The translations under genes were made by a program, and so were the position numbers. The notes beneath the pieces are model-generated. The model did not search any database. It saw nothing but the letters and a program-made list of their open reading frames with translations, and had not been told where the DNA came from. A DNA stretch of 64,000 bases from Halomonas sp. (GTDB lineage Bacteria; Pseudomonadota; Gammaproteobacteria; Pseudomonadales; Halomonadaceae): positions 186,001-250,000 of the forward strand of contig NZ_JAJUFQ010000002.1 of NCBI RefSeq assembly GCF_029263665.1, given 5' to 3'. Position 1 is the first letter of the stretch. Each line of letters starts with the position of its first letter. Below, piece after piece: positions 53,707 through 62,409 of the stretch.

Positions 53707-54100
53707 CAAAGGATTTCCCCCGGGAGTGACGCTGGTTTCGTACCAACGTCAGGTTATACAAGGAGACATAGCTACTCGATACCAGCAGAGGCACCGCCAC
53801 CGTAGCAACGATGGCAGGGGTTCCTGCTACCAGATGTAGAGCAATCAGCAAGGCCGCCGACCCTGTCACAGCAACCAGAGGTGGCAACCATAGTGCCATA
53901 GCACCTTCGTAACGCTGATTGATGGCCTCGACAACACGCTTGAGATACAGCGTCAGCAGTGCAGAAAGCGCACCCTGCAGCAATGCTGCCCGCCACATCT
54001 GTGCGCTTGCATGGTCATGGTTGGCCCAGGCCGCCCAGGCCCCCATGGCCATGAAGGCCACCAACATGTGCAGTGGCGTGCTCGAGAACCGAGCCTTCAT
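53693..54100 (-). CDS. Small four-helix membrane protein of the phospholipid operon
   Basis: 135 residues. Hydrophobic segments near residues 12-27, 38-53, 71-89 and 93-115; the C-terminus is basic (RNQRHSRGKSFDEER). No family recognised. It overlaps both neighbours (by four bases with the CdsA-like gene and 14 with the CDP-alcohol gene), so it is obligately translated with them and probably acts in the same membrane reaction. Confidence 0.7.
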   Translation of the reverse strand: MKARFSSTPLHMLVAFMAMGAWAAWANHDHASAQMWRAALLQGALSALLTLYLKRVVEAINQRYEGAMALWLPPLVAVTGSAALLIALHLVAGTPAIVATVAVPLLVSSSYVSLYNLTLVRNQRHSRGKSFDEER

Positions 54101-55056
54101 GATATCGACCAGAAATAACGCACGACATGAAAGAAGATCGGTGCAGAAAACACAACAGAATCAAGACGATCGATAAAGCCTCCATGCCCTTCGATCAGGT
54201 GGCCCCAATCCTTGATGCCTCGATCTCGCTTGATCGCTGACATCACTAACCCTCCGAAGACGCCCAGCAGGGCAATCATCAGTGCCAATACCGCAGCTTG
54301 CAGCACACTGAAGGGGGTCATCCAGGCCAGGGCAGCACCCACCAGTGTGGCACTGAGAACCCCACCGGCAAAGCCTTCCAGGGTCTTGGATGGCGAAAGA
54401 TTGGGCGCAATCTTGCGCTTACCCAATAGCTTGCCCCAAACGTACTGGAGAACATCGCTCAGTTGCACGACCATGATCAAGAAGGCGATAAGCAGAACAT
54501 TGCGGCCCTCATACCCCGGAATATCCAGGCTCAATAGTGCCGGTACGTGGGACACACAAAAGACACAGATCATCAATGCCCACTGCACTTCACTGACACG
54601 TTCGAGATAACCCTGGCTATCCCCGCGCAATGTAGAAATCACAGGCAACAACAGGAAGGCATAGACAGGAATGAAGATCGAGTACATGCCGTAGTACTGC
54701 TGCCAGATGAATACATATTGAACCGGCAACACGACAAAAAATGCCAGGGCCAGCGTCCAGTGATCAGCGCGCCGCGCCGGTATCAGGCTGATGAATTCAC
54801 GCAGGGCAGAGAAGGATGCAAAGGCAAACAGCAACACGACTCCCGTCCGCCCTCCTAGCAAGGCCACCCCCATCAGGATCGCCATGATCCACCAGGAATG
54901 AATACGTTGATTGAGGTTCTCGATCACCTCATTGTCACCCTGGGGCGAGAATCGCCGCTGCAGGACATAGCCGGTCACGCTAGCCAGCACCAGAATGCCC
55001 ACGATCACACCAAGCAGGGTGACAAGCCCGGCGGGAACAATCACATTGCCCATCAT
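54097..55056 (-). CDS. Phosphatidate cytidylyltransferase-like (CdsA/YnbB family)
   Basis: 319 residues with about eight helices. C-terminal CdsA motif: LSPSKTLEGFAGG and IKDWGHLIEGHGGFIDRLDS. This makes CDP-diacylglycerol from CTP and phosphatidate. Overlaps the PlsC-like gene by four bases and the small membrane protein by four. The gene order resembles ynbAB of E. coli more than the primary cdsA locus, so it is likely a second, specialised copy. Confidence 0.85.
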   Translation of the reverse strand: MMGNVIVPAGLVTLLGVIVGILVLASVTGYVLQRRFSPQGDNEVIENLNQRIHSWWIMAILMGVALLGGRTGVVLLFAFASFSALREFISLIPARRADHWTLALAFFVVLPVQYVFIWQQYYGMYSIFIPVYAFLLLPVISTLRGDSQGYLERVSEVQWALMICVFCVSHVPALLSLDIPGYEGRNVLLIAFLIMVVQLSDVLQYVWGKLLGKRKIAPNLSPSKTLEGFAGGVLSATLVGAALAWMTPFSVLQAAVLALMIALLGVFGGLVMSAIKRDRGIKDWGHLIEGHGGFIDRLDSVVFSAPIFFHVVRYFWSIS

Positions 55057-55721
55057 TGGGTCCCCTCCCTGGCACTCGGATCAGACGAATTGGAAAGCGC
55101 AAGCAATGCCCGCTCAGCTCTGGCCAGAAAGACAGTCTTGTCCTCCCCTTCTTCAAGTGCCAAGGGGGCGCCATAGGTCACCGTGCACAACAACGGAATC
55201 GGGACTATCTCTCCCTTGGGCAATACGCGGTTGAGATTGTCGATCCACACGGGTATCAGCTCCACCTGTGGATGAGCCTTCGCGAGGCGATAAAGGCCAG
55301 ACTTGAATGGCAGCAGCGGCGTATCGCCAGTATTACGCGTACCTTCTGGAAACAGTATCAAGGAATCCCCGCCTCCCAGGACCTTTCCCATCTGCTCAAG
55401 AGGATCGTCTTGGCGCTGCTCGGGACGACGGTCAATCAATACGGCGTGGAACACATCTTCAATCAGGAAACGACGGACAGCAGAGGTCTGCCAATAGTCG
55501 GCACCAGCCACAGGGCGAGTCTGCGCTCGCATGCGTGGAGGCAAGGTCATCCAGATCAGCACGAAATCCCCATGACTCGCATGGTTGGCGTAATAGATTC
55601 GCTGCTTCGGCAATGGCTCAATGCCCTGCCATACAGGCCTGGCAGCGGTCACCAGGCGTGCCAGCAGACGCACCAGCACTCCAACGCCTACCGCACTCCA
55701 TCTTTGCAGAATCCCCTTCAT
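55053..55721 (-). CDS. 1-acyl-sn-glycerol-3-phosphate acyltransferase-like (PlsC family)
   Basis: 222 residues from MKGILQ (AGGGAA upstream; the track adds six residues). HxxxxD motif in YYANHASHGDFVLIW (residues 45-55), and FPEGTRN further on; both are catalytic and binding motifs of the family. It makes phosphatidate for the following CdsA-like enzyme. First gene of the four-gene operon and divergent from gmk. Confidence 0.87.
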   Translation of the reverse strand: MKGILQRWSAVGVGVLVRLLARLVTAARPVWQGIEPLPKQRIYYANHASHGDFVLIWMTLPPRMRAQTRPVAGADYWQTSAVRRFLIEDVFHAVLIDRRPEQRQDDPLEQMGKVLGGGDSLILFPEGTRNTGDTPLLPFKSGLYRLAKAHPQVELIPVWIDNLNRVLPKGEIVPIPLLCTVTYGAPLALEEGEDKTVFLARAERALLALSNSSDPSAREGTQ

Positions 55722-55854
55722 GTGCTGTTCCCTGTGCATATCAGGCCTGGTTCTTGTGCCAGGGCTCTGAGCATGTCCGTTGTGACCAGCTCCAGGATAG
55801 CCTGGCTACAGTCTCTCAAGGTTTTATGCGATACTTCGCGCCCTTCACCACTAG

Positions 55855-56493
<639 letters not shown>

Positions 56494-56551
56494 TCTTCTC
56501 CTTCCAAGTGCACCTGTGCTGAACAACACTCCGTCGACTGGCGTCAGAATC

Positions 56552-56581
56552 TTGTCAGAACCGCCTGAACTCAAGTAATCT
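56552..56581 (+). promoter_or_regulatory. Candidate sigma-70 promoter of rpoZ-spoT
   Basis: TTGTCA (56552-56557) and TAATCT (56576-56581) separated by 18 bp, downstream of gmk and about 120 bp before rpoZ. Confidence 0.55.
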
Positions 56582-56594
56582 AGACTGTCTCTTC

Positions 56595-56666
56595 GCAGGT
56601 GCAACCCCGGGCGCTGCGCGCCGCCGGGGCATAGCTCGTTAAGTTGCTCGTTAAATCGGCACCTGC
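56595..56666 (+). promoter_or_regulatory. Folded rpoZ 5' leader
   Basis: GCAGGTGC (56595) pairs with GCACCTGC (56659), enclosing a GC-rich inner stem CCCCGG / CCGGGG and a 12-bp duplication gctcgttaagtt-gctcgttaaatc at 56634-56657. The structure starts just after the expected transcription start and ends before the rpoZ ribosome binding site, so it could be a leader element. Confidence 0.5.
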
Positions 56667-56700
56667 CAGACACACTACATGTCACTTCAGGAAGGGCCCC

Positions 56701-56958
56701 ATGGCGCGAGTTACCGTCGAAGATTGTCTGGAACACGTAGAAAACCGCTTCAAGCTGGTGATGATTTCCTCCCGGCGCTCACGTCAGCTGTCTCGCGGCT
56801 CCCGCGATGCTCTGCTGCCTTGGGAAAACGATAAGCCCACGGTCATGGCGCTACGGGAAATTGCCGATGGCCTGATCGATGACAGCGTTCTCGACGAACC
56901 TGTCGAAGCACCACGCAGCTTCCGCCCTGCCTATACGGCCTCGCCCGCCGAGGAGTGA
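56701..56958 (+). CDS. rpoZ: RNA polymerase omega subunit
   Basis: 85 residues beginning [21 protein letters not shown], with [41 protein letters not shown] before the ATG. Omega aids RNA polymerase assembly and ppGpp response; it is followed by spoT as in many gammaproteobacteria. Confidence 0.95.
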   Translation: MARVTVEDCLEHVENRFKLVMISSRRSRQLSRGSRDALLPWENDKPTVMALREIADGLIDDSVLDEPVEAPRSFRPAYTASPAEE

Positions 56959-57022
56959 TGTCCACCATTTGTTCTTGAGTGAGAGCACTTGAGGGACCCT
57001 CATCTAGATCAGGGCACGCCGT

Positions 57023-59158
57023 ATGTTCACCATCGATGATCTGTCCGACCGCCTCGGGGGCTACCTGCCCGCCGAAGAAATTCAGCAGGTCAGGCGTGCC
57101 TTCTATTATGCCGAGCAGGCCCATGATGGGCAGAAGCGCCGTTCTGGTGAGCCCTATGTGACTCACCCGCTGGCGGTTGCCAATATTCTGGCCAACATGC
57201 ACATGGACCATCAGAGCCTGATGGCTGCCATGCTGCATGACGTCATCGAAGACACTGGAGTATCCAAGGAAGCTCTGTCTCAGCAGTTCGGAGAACCCGT
57301 GGCAGAGCTGGTCGATGGCGTCTCGAAGCTGACTCAGATCACCTTCGAGGACAAGGCCGTCGCCCAGGCAGAGAACTTCCAGAAGATGGTGCTGGCGATG
57401 TCACGGGATATCCGCGTGATCATCGTCAAGCTTGCTGACCGCTTGCACAACATGCGCACGCTGGGAGCGCTGCGTCCCGACAAGAAGCGTCGTATCGCCC
57501 GCGAGACCCTGGAGATCTACGCCCGGGTTGCCAGCCGCCTGGGCATCAACACCATCCGCGTCGAGCTTGAAGACCTGTCGTTTCAAGCCATTCACCCGAT
57601 GCGGGCCGAACGTATCAAACGTGCGGTGGCCAGCGCCCGAGGCAATCGTCGCTCGGCCATTCGCCAAGTACAGAATGCGATCCAGTCACGCCTGGATGAA
57701 CATGGGCTCAAGGGCACGGTCATCGGGCGTCAGAAGCATTTGCTGTCGATCTATCGCAAGATGCGCGATCAACGCAAATCCTTTGCTGAAATCATGGATG
57801 TGTTTGGCTTCCGCATCATCGCTGATGACGTGGATAGCTGCTACCGCATCCTGGGGATGGTGCACAACCTGTACAAGCCGGTACCAGGGCGCTTCAAGGA
57901 CTACATCGCCATTCCCAAGGCCAACGGCTACCAGAGCCTGCATACCACACTGTTTGGTGCCAGTGGCATGCCGATCGAGGTACAGATTCGTACGCGGGAA
58001 ATGGAAGCCATGGCCAATAACGGCATTGCCGCGCATTGGCTGTACAAGGCAGGCCAGACTGACAAGCCCATCGCGGAAGGCAGTCGCGCCAGGGCTCGGC
58101 AATGGGTCAAGGGCCTGCTCGAGATGCAGCGCCACGCCGGCGATTCCCTGGAGTTCATCGAACACGTCAAGAACGACCTTTTCCCGGATGATATCTACGT
58201 GTTCACGCCAAAAGGCGACATCATGGAGCTGCCTCAGGGCGCAACCGTGGTCGACTTCTCCTATGCCGTGCATACCGAGATCGGTAATAGCTGTATTGCC
58301 TGCCGCATCGATCGGCATCTGGCACCCTTGTCATCTCGCCTGGAAAGCGGCCAGACACTGGAAATCATCACTTCTCCGGGTGGCAAACCCAACCTGTCCT
58401 GGCTCAACTTCGTTGTCACGGCCAAGGCACGTTCGGCCATTCGCCATGCCCTCAAGCATCGCCAGCATACAGAGGCGGTTCAGTTGGGGCGGCGTCTGCT
58501 GACCAAGTCCCTGGCCGAATTCGACATCAATTTCGAAGAGATAACCGAAGCCACCATGGACCAGCTGCTTAGCGAGCTGGATCTCAAGGACAGTGATACG
58601 CTGCTGGAAGCCATCGGCCTCGGTAATCGCGTCACCCATGTGATTGCACGACATCTGGTCGAGCTACATCGTGGCGAAGCCATCGACGGTGATGCTACCC
58701 ATCCAGCCGTTCATGGACCGATCACCATCAGTGGTACCGAAGGCCTGGTCATCAAGTTTGCTCGCTGCTGCCACCCCTTGCCGGGCGACCCTGTGGTGGG
58801 CCACTTGTCAGTAGGCAAGGGGATTGTGGTACATCGTGCCGAATGTCGTAACCTGCAAGAGCTCAAGGGCGATCCGGAAAAGCTGTTCTCTTTGAGCTGG
58901 TCCGACGATATTGACGAAGATTTCCCTGTCGCCCTGCGCCTGGAAGTCGAAGGCCGCCGTGGCCTGGTAGCCGAATTGGCAGGCTTGATCACCGATGCCG
59001 ATGCCAACATCGAGAGAATCGGTATCGAAGAGCGTGACGCACGCTTGGCGATCGTCAATCTGACGCTTCTGGTTCGTGACCGCATTCATCTGGCTCGTAT
59101 CATCAAGCGACTACGCAACTTGTCCCATATCGGCAAGATCACTCGATTAGGTAACTGA
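57023..59158 (+). CDS. spoT: Bifunctional (p)ppGpp synthetase/hydrolase
   Basis: 711 residues. Order: HD hydrolase domain ([23 protein letters not shown]), synthetase domain ([45 protein letters not shown]), TGS domain ([24 protein letters not shown]), and C-terminal ACT domain. The HD motif is intact, as expected for SpoT rather than RelA. It degrades and makes the stringent-response alarmones. In operon with rpoZ. Confidence 0.95.
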   Translation: MFTIDDLSDRLGGYLPAEEIQQVRRAFYYAEQAHDGQKRRSGEPYVTHPLAVANILANMHMDHQSLMAAMLHDVIEDTGVSKEALSQQFGEPVAELVDGVSKLTQITFEDKAVAQAENFQKMVLAMSRDIRVIIVKLADRLHNMRTLGALRPDKKRRIARETLEIYARVASRLGINTIRVELEDLSFQAIHPMRAERIKRAVASARGNRRSAIRQVQNAIQSRLDEHGLKGTVIGRQKHLLSIYRKMRDQRKSFAEIMDVFGFRIIADDVDSCYRILGMVHNLYKPVPGRFKDYIAIPKANGYQSLHTTLFGASGMPIEVQIRTREMEAMANNGIAAHWLYKAGQTDKPIAEGSRARARQWVKGLLEMQRHAGDSLEFIEHVKNDLFPDDIYVFTPKGDIMELPQGATVVDFSYAVHTEIGNSCIACRIDRHLAPLSSRLESGQTLEIITSPGGKPNLSWLNFVVTAKARSAIRHALKHRQHTEAVQLGRRLLTKSLAEFDINFEEITEATMDQLLSELDLKDSDTLLEAIGLGNRVTHVIARHLVELHRGEAIDGDATHPAVHGPITISGTEGLVIKFARCCHPLPGDPVVGHLSVGKGIVVHRAECRNLQELKGDPEKLFSLSWSDDIDEDFPVALRLEVEGRRGLVAELAGLITDADANIERIGIEERDARLAIVNLTLLVRDRIHLARIIKRLRNLSHIGKITRLGN

Positions 59159-59167
59159 TGAAACCAC

Positions 59168-59211
59168 TGCCCCGGCTATCGTTGTGGCGATGGCCGGGGC
59201 AATGTTTTTTT
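59168..59211 (+). terminator. Terminator after spoT
   Basis: TGCCCCGGC / GCCGGGGCA with a 16-base loop followed by ATGTTTTTTT, 10 bp after the spoT stop. Confidence 0.9.
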
Positions 59212-59250
59212 CGCTGCCGATTTCCATCGGCATCCTTCAAGGAGCAAACA

Positions 59251-59640
59251 ATGAGTAACAAGGCCATCATCAATACCGACAAGGCCCCTGCCGCCATCGG
59301 TCCTTACTCCCAGGCCGTGAAGGCCGGCAATACCGTGTACATGTCTGGCCAGATTCCTCTCGACCCTGCCACCATGGAAGTTGTCTCCGAGGACTTTGAA
59401 GCCCAGGCTCGCCAGGTCTTCGCCAACCTCAAGGCCGTCTGTGAAGAAGCCGCCGGTTCTCTGCAGGACATCGTCAAGCTCAACCTCTATCTGGTCGACC
59501 TGAGCCAATTCGCCATCGTCAACAAGATCATGGAAGAGTACTTCCAGCAACCGTATCCGGCCCGTGCTGCTGTGGGTGTCCGCGAATTGCCGAAGGGCGT
59601 TCAGGTGGAAGCCGAAGCGGTCATGGTCCTCGGCGACTGA
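59251..59640 (+). CDS. ridA: 2-iminobutanoate/2-iminopropanoate deaminase
   Basis: 129 residues from the ATG at 59251 (AAGGAG upstream); the track begins inside the terminator. Family features: [27 protein letters not shown], and [21 protein letters not shown] with the conserved arginine. It detoxifies reactive enamine/imine intermediates. The rpoZ-spoT-ridA order is common. Confidence 0.95.
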   Translation: MSNKAIINTDKAPAAIGPYSQAVKAGNTVYMSGQIPLDPATMEVVSEDFEAQARQVFANLKAVCEEAAGSLQDIVKLNLYLVDLSQFAIVNKIMEEYFQQPYPARAAVGVRELPKGVQVEAEAVMVLGD

Positions 59641-59853
59641 CTCTGTCGCTGACAAGCGCTGGCTGTCGACGGTACTCGCGGCCCTCACTGACAGGCATGC
59701 AAGTTTCTCCTTGCATGCAGGCTTCAGTCAGCTGTGTTCCGACGGCAACCAGCCTCCTGTTGATCCATCGCTGGTTGGGAATGGCTCGCGGCATCACGCC
59801 GCCGCCTTCGGCGCACAGGCCTTTGTCATATTCCTGGGTATCGAGTATTCCCC

Positions 59854-60384
59854 ATGCGACTGTTTCTGGCCCTAACCCCACCACCTGAGTTTCGCCAACG
59901 CCTGGGAGCATTGGCGGACAGACTGCAGGCTGAATTGGGCGGGCGCCGCATGCCGGACGCCAATCTCCACCTGACCCTGGCATTTCTCGGCGAACAGGAT
60001 AGCGAGACCTCAGAACGCCTCACCACCTGGCTGCACAACCTGGAAGTATTTCCCTCCAGCCTCGAGCTGGATCACCTGGGGCAGTTCACAAGACCTGGCA
60101 TTGTCTGGATTGGCCCACAGCATCCACCCGATGCACTGTTGGAGCTGCGGGCCGGACTATCCAGAACGCTCAGCAGCATGGGCATCGCCCATCAGCCACA
60201 TCATCGCTTCACGCCGCATATTTCTTTATTGCGCAAAGTGCATTCACCTGTGCTACAGGACACCCGCCTCCCCGAAGATGACCTGCGCTGGCATTACGAT
60301 CAGGTACATCTGGTCCAGTCGACCCTGACAAGTGCAGGCAGTCACTATCAGTGCCTGGCGTCTTCAACACTATCTCGCAGATAA
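59854..60384 (+). CDS. thpR: RNA 2',3'-cyclic phosphodiesterase (LigT/ThpR family)
   Basis: 176 residues. The 2H phosphoesterase motifs are HLTLAFLG (HxT, about residues 38-45) and HISLLRK (HxS, in the second half). It hydrolyses 2',3'-cyclic phosphates and ligates tRNA halves in vitro. The stop lies in a 19-bp tandem duplication. Confidence 0.9.
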   Translation: MRLFLALTPPPEFRQRLGALADRLQAELGGRRMPDANLHLTLAFLGEQDSETSERLTTWLHNLEVFPSSLELDHLGQFTRPGIVWIGPQHPPDALLELRAGLSRTLSSMGIAHQPHHRFTPHISLLRKVHSPVLQDTRLPEDDLRWHYDQVHLVQSTLTSAGSHYQCLASSTLSRR

Positions 60385-60410
60385 TCCTTCATTCCGCAGA
60401 TAGTCCTGTC
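60373..60410. repeat. 19-bp tandem duplication at the thpR stop
   Basis: tctcgcagataatccttca followed by ttccgcagatagtcctgtc; the first unit contains the thpR TAA. Confidence 0.7.
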
Positions 60411-60420
60411 GCGAGCCGAG

Positions 60421-60446
60421 TCAATGTGGCAAGTGAATGTGGCAAC
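60421..60446. repeat. 13-bp tandem duplication at the 3' end of the epimerase gene
   Basis: tcaatgtggcaag and tgaatgtggcaac, abutting the minus-strand stop at 60447. Confidence 0.8.
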
Positions 60447-61322
60447 TCAGGCCCGCTCCGGATTGAGAAAACCGCCCATCTTGAGCACCTGTGCATAGCC
60501 GTCGCGATAGTTGGGATAACGAAAACGGTAGCCGCTCTCGATCAACAGGCTGGAATCACAACGCTTGCTGGCCCGACGCCGCAAGGGAGATTGGATGATC
60601 TCGGTGGTTTCGACCTTCAACTGCTTGGCCAGCCAGCTCATGACTTCATGCAAAGGAGCAGGGTCAGTGTCACTGGCCAGATACAGCGGCGCCACGCTCT
60701 CTCCATCGGCACATTTGCGAATCAAGTGCGCCAGTACGCCAGAGCAGTCATCACGGTGAATACGATTGGTGAACATGGTCGGAGAGGCAGGAGCGATACG
60801 CCCTTCACTGACCTGGCGAATCAAGCGATCGCGGCCAGGGCCATAGATGCCCGAGAAACGAACGACGGTACCGGGCAGAGAATGCTCCAGCAGTGCCTGC
60901 TCGGCTTCTCGCATCAAGGTCCCGGAGAAGCCGCTGGGTTCCGTTGGGCTCTCTTCGTCCACCACTTCGCCGTCCTGTTGCGCATAGACGCTGGTTGAAG
61001 ATACGAAGAAGACGCGGCGTGGTGGCGCCTTGTGCTTGGCCAGCACTGCCAGCGCTGCCTTGAGCCCATCTGGATAAGCCGCACGATATGCCTCTTCCTC
61101 GAAATGATCGGCACTGACGACATAGACCACGAAGTCAGCAGAGGGTAGAGTTTCCAAGGCAACTGGATCATTGAGGTCCAGGCTCACACCCTCAATACCC
61201 GTATCCACCAGTCGTTCGGCATGACGACGTACGCCAATCACCCTGTGGCCCTGTTCGAGCAGTTCGCTTCCCAGCTGTATGCCAATATCACCGCAGCCGA
61301 GAATCAGTGTCGTTGTCTTCAC
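60447..61322 (-). CDS. NAD-dependent epimerase/dehydratase-family protein (YeeZ-like)
   Basis: 291 residues from a GTG at 61322 with GAGG upstream. Extended SDR fold: GCGDIGIQLGSELLEQGHRVIGV for the cofactor, VFFVSSTSVYAQQDGEVVDE, and FSGIYGPGRDRLIRQ. The active-site YxxxK is not clear, as in other YeeZ-type proteins, so the catalytic role is uncertain. Divergent from oxyR. Confidence 0.82.
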   Translation of the reverse strand: MKTTTLILGCGDIGIQLGSELLEQGHRVIGVRRHAERLVDTGIEGVSLDLNDPVALETLPSADFVVYVVSADHFEEEAYRAAYPDGLKAALAVLAKHKAPPRRVFFVSSTSVYAQQDGEVVDEESPTEPSGFSGTLMREAEQALLEHSLPGTVVRFSGIYGPGRDRLIRQVSEGRIAPASPTMFTNRIHRDDCSGVLAHLIRKCADGESVAPLYLASDTDPAPLHEVMSWLAKQLKVETTEIIQSPLRRRASKRCDSSLLIESGYRFRYPNYRDGYAQVLKMGGFLNPERA

Positions 61323-61403
61323 CTGTACCTCGTCCCCTTGATATAAAATCCCTATTAGAAAAGACGCCCCAACCCTAAAACTTGAGATTGCCCTGGCGCC
61401 ACC

Positions 61404-62321
61404 ATGACTCTAACAGAACTCCGCTATATCGTAACCTTGGCTCAGGAGCGCCATTTCGGGCGTGCCGCAGAGCGATGCTTTGTTTCCCAGCCAACGCTTT
61501 CCGTTGCAGTGAAAAAACTGGAGGAAGAGCTTGATGTCGCACTCTTCGAGCGCTCCAAGTCTACGGTACAGGTCACCCCTTTAGGCGAGAAAATCGTTGA
61601 ACAGGCTCAACGCGTGCTGGAACAAAGCAGCATCATCAAGGAACTGGCTACTGCCGGCCGTGACCAGCTGGCTAGCCCGTTGCGCATTGGTGCGATCTAC
61701 ACCATTGGTCCGTACCTGTTCCCGCATCTGATTCCGGAACTGAGCAGGAGTGCGCCCCAGATGCCTCTCTACATCGAAGAAGGGTTCACCGGTGTACTGC
61801 GCCAGAAGCTACGCACCGGCGAACTGGATGCCATCATCGTGGCTCTGCCATTCACCGAGACAGATGTCGTGACCAAGTCCCTTTACGATGAGGACTTCGA
61901 AGTACTGATGCCGGCCGATCATCCCTGGGCCAAGCGTGATGTCATCGACAAGGAAAACCTGCTCGATGAGCGTCTTTTGCTGCTGGGCGAAGGCCACTGC
62001 TTCCGCGATCAGTTACTCGAAGCCTGCCCGGCCATCAGCCGCAAGCTCAACAGCCCCGACTCGACCCTCACTGCTGAAGGCGGATCGCTGGAGACCATTC
62101 GCCATATGGTCGCCTCGAAGCTCGGCATCACGGTACTCCCAAAGTCCGCTATCGGGACCAGCCACTACGAGGATGGCTTGCTGACCAGCCGGCCGTTCAT
62201 CGACCCGCCAGGACGTACCGTTGCCATTGCCTGGCGTGCCAGCTTCCCGAGGCCCAAGGCCATTGACGCCGTGACCGAGGCCATTGCCCGCTGCCGTGCA
62301 GCGGAGCCCAAGGCCGCCTGA
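61404..62321 (+). CDS. oxyR: Hydrogen peroxide-responsive LysR regulator OxyR
   Basis: 305 residues. LysR helix-turn-helix in the N-terminus (RHFGRAAERCFVSQPTLSVAVKKLE). The two redox cysteines fall at C199 (GHCFRDQ) and C208 (EACP), the same positions as in E. coli OxyR. oxyR next to recG is also the pseudomonad order. Confidence 0.95.
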   Translation: MTLTELRYIVTLAQERHFGRAAERCFVSQPTLSVAVKKLEEELDVALFERSKSTVQVTPLGEKIVEQAQRVLEQSSIIKELATAGRDQLASPLRIGAIYTIGPYLFPHLIPELSRSAPQMPLYIEEGFTGVLRQKLRTGELDAIIVALPFTETDVVTKSLYDEDFEVLMPADHPWAKRDVIDKENLLDERLLLLGEGHCFRDQLLEACPAISRKLNSPDSTLTAEGGSLETIRHMVASKLGITVLPKSAIGTSHYEDGLLTSRPFIDPPGRTVAIAWRASFPRPKAIDAVTEAIARCRAAEPKAA

Positions 62322-62322
62322 A

Positions 62323-62378
62323 GTTTGAAACACGACGTTTGAAACGCGACGCTTGAGACGCAATACCTGATACGCCAT
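62323..62378. repeat. Tandem array, 4 x 14 bp, after the oxyR stop
   Basis: gtttgaaacacgac, gtttgaaacgcgac, gcttgagacgcaat and acctgatacgccat, starting 1 bp after the oxyR TGA and ending about 20 bp before the recG ribosome binding site. Confidence 0.85.
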
Positions 62379-62409
62379 ACAAGGCAAGAAGCATGCACAA
62401 GGAGTCCAT

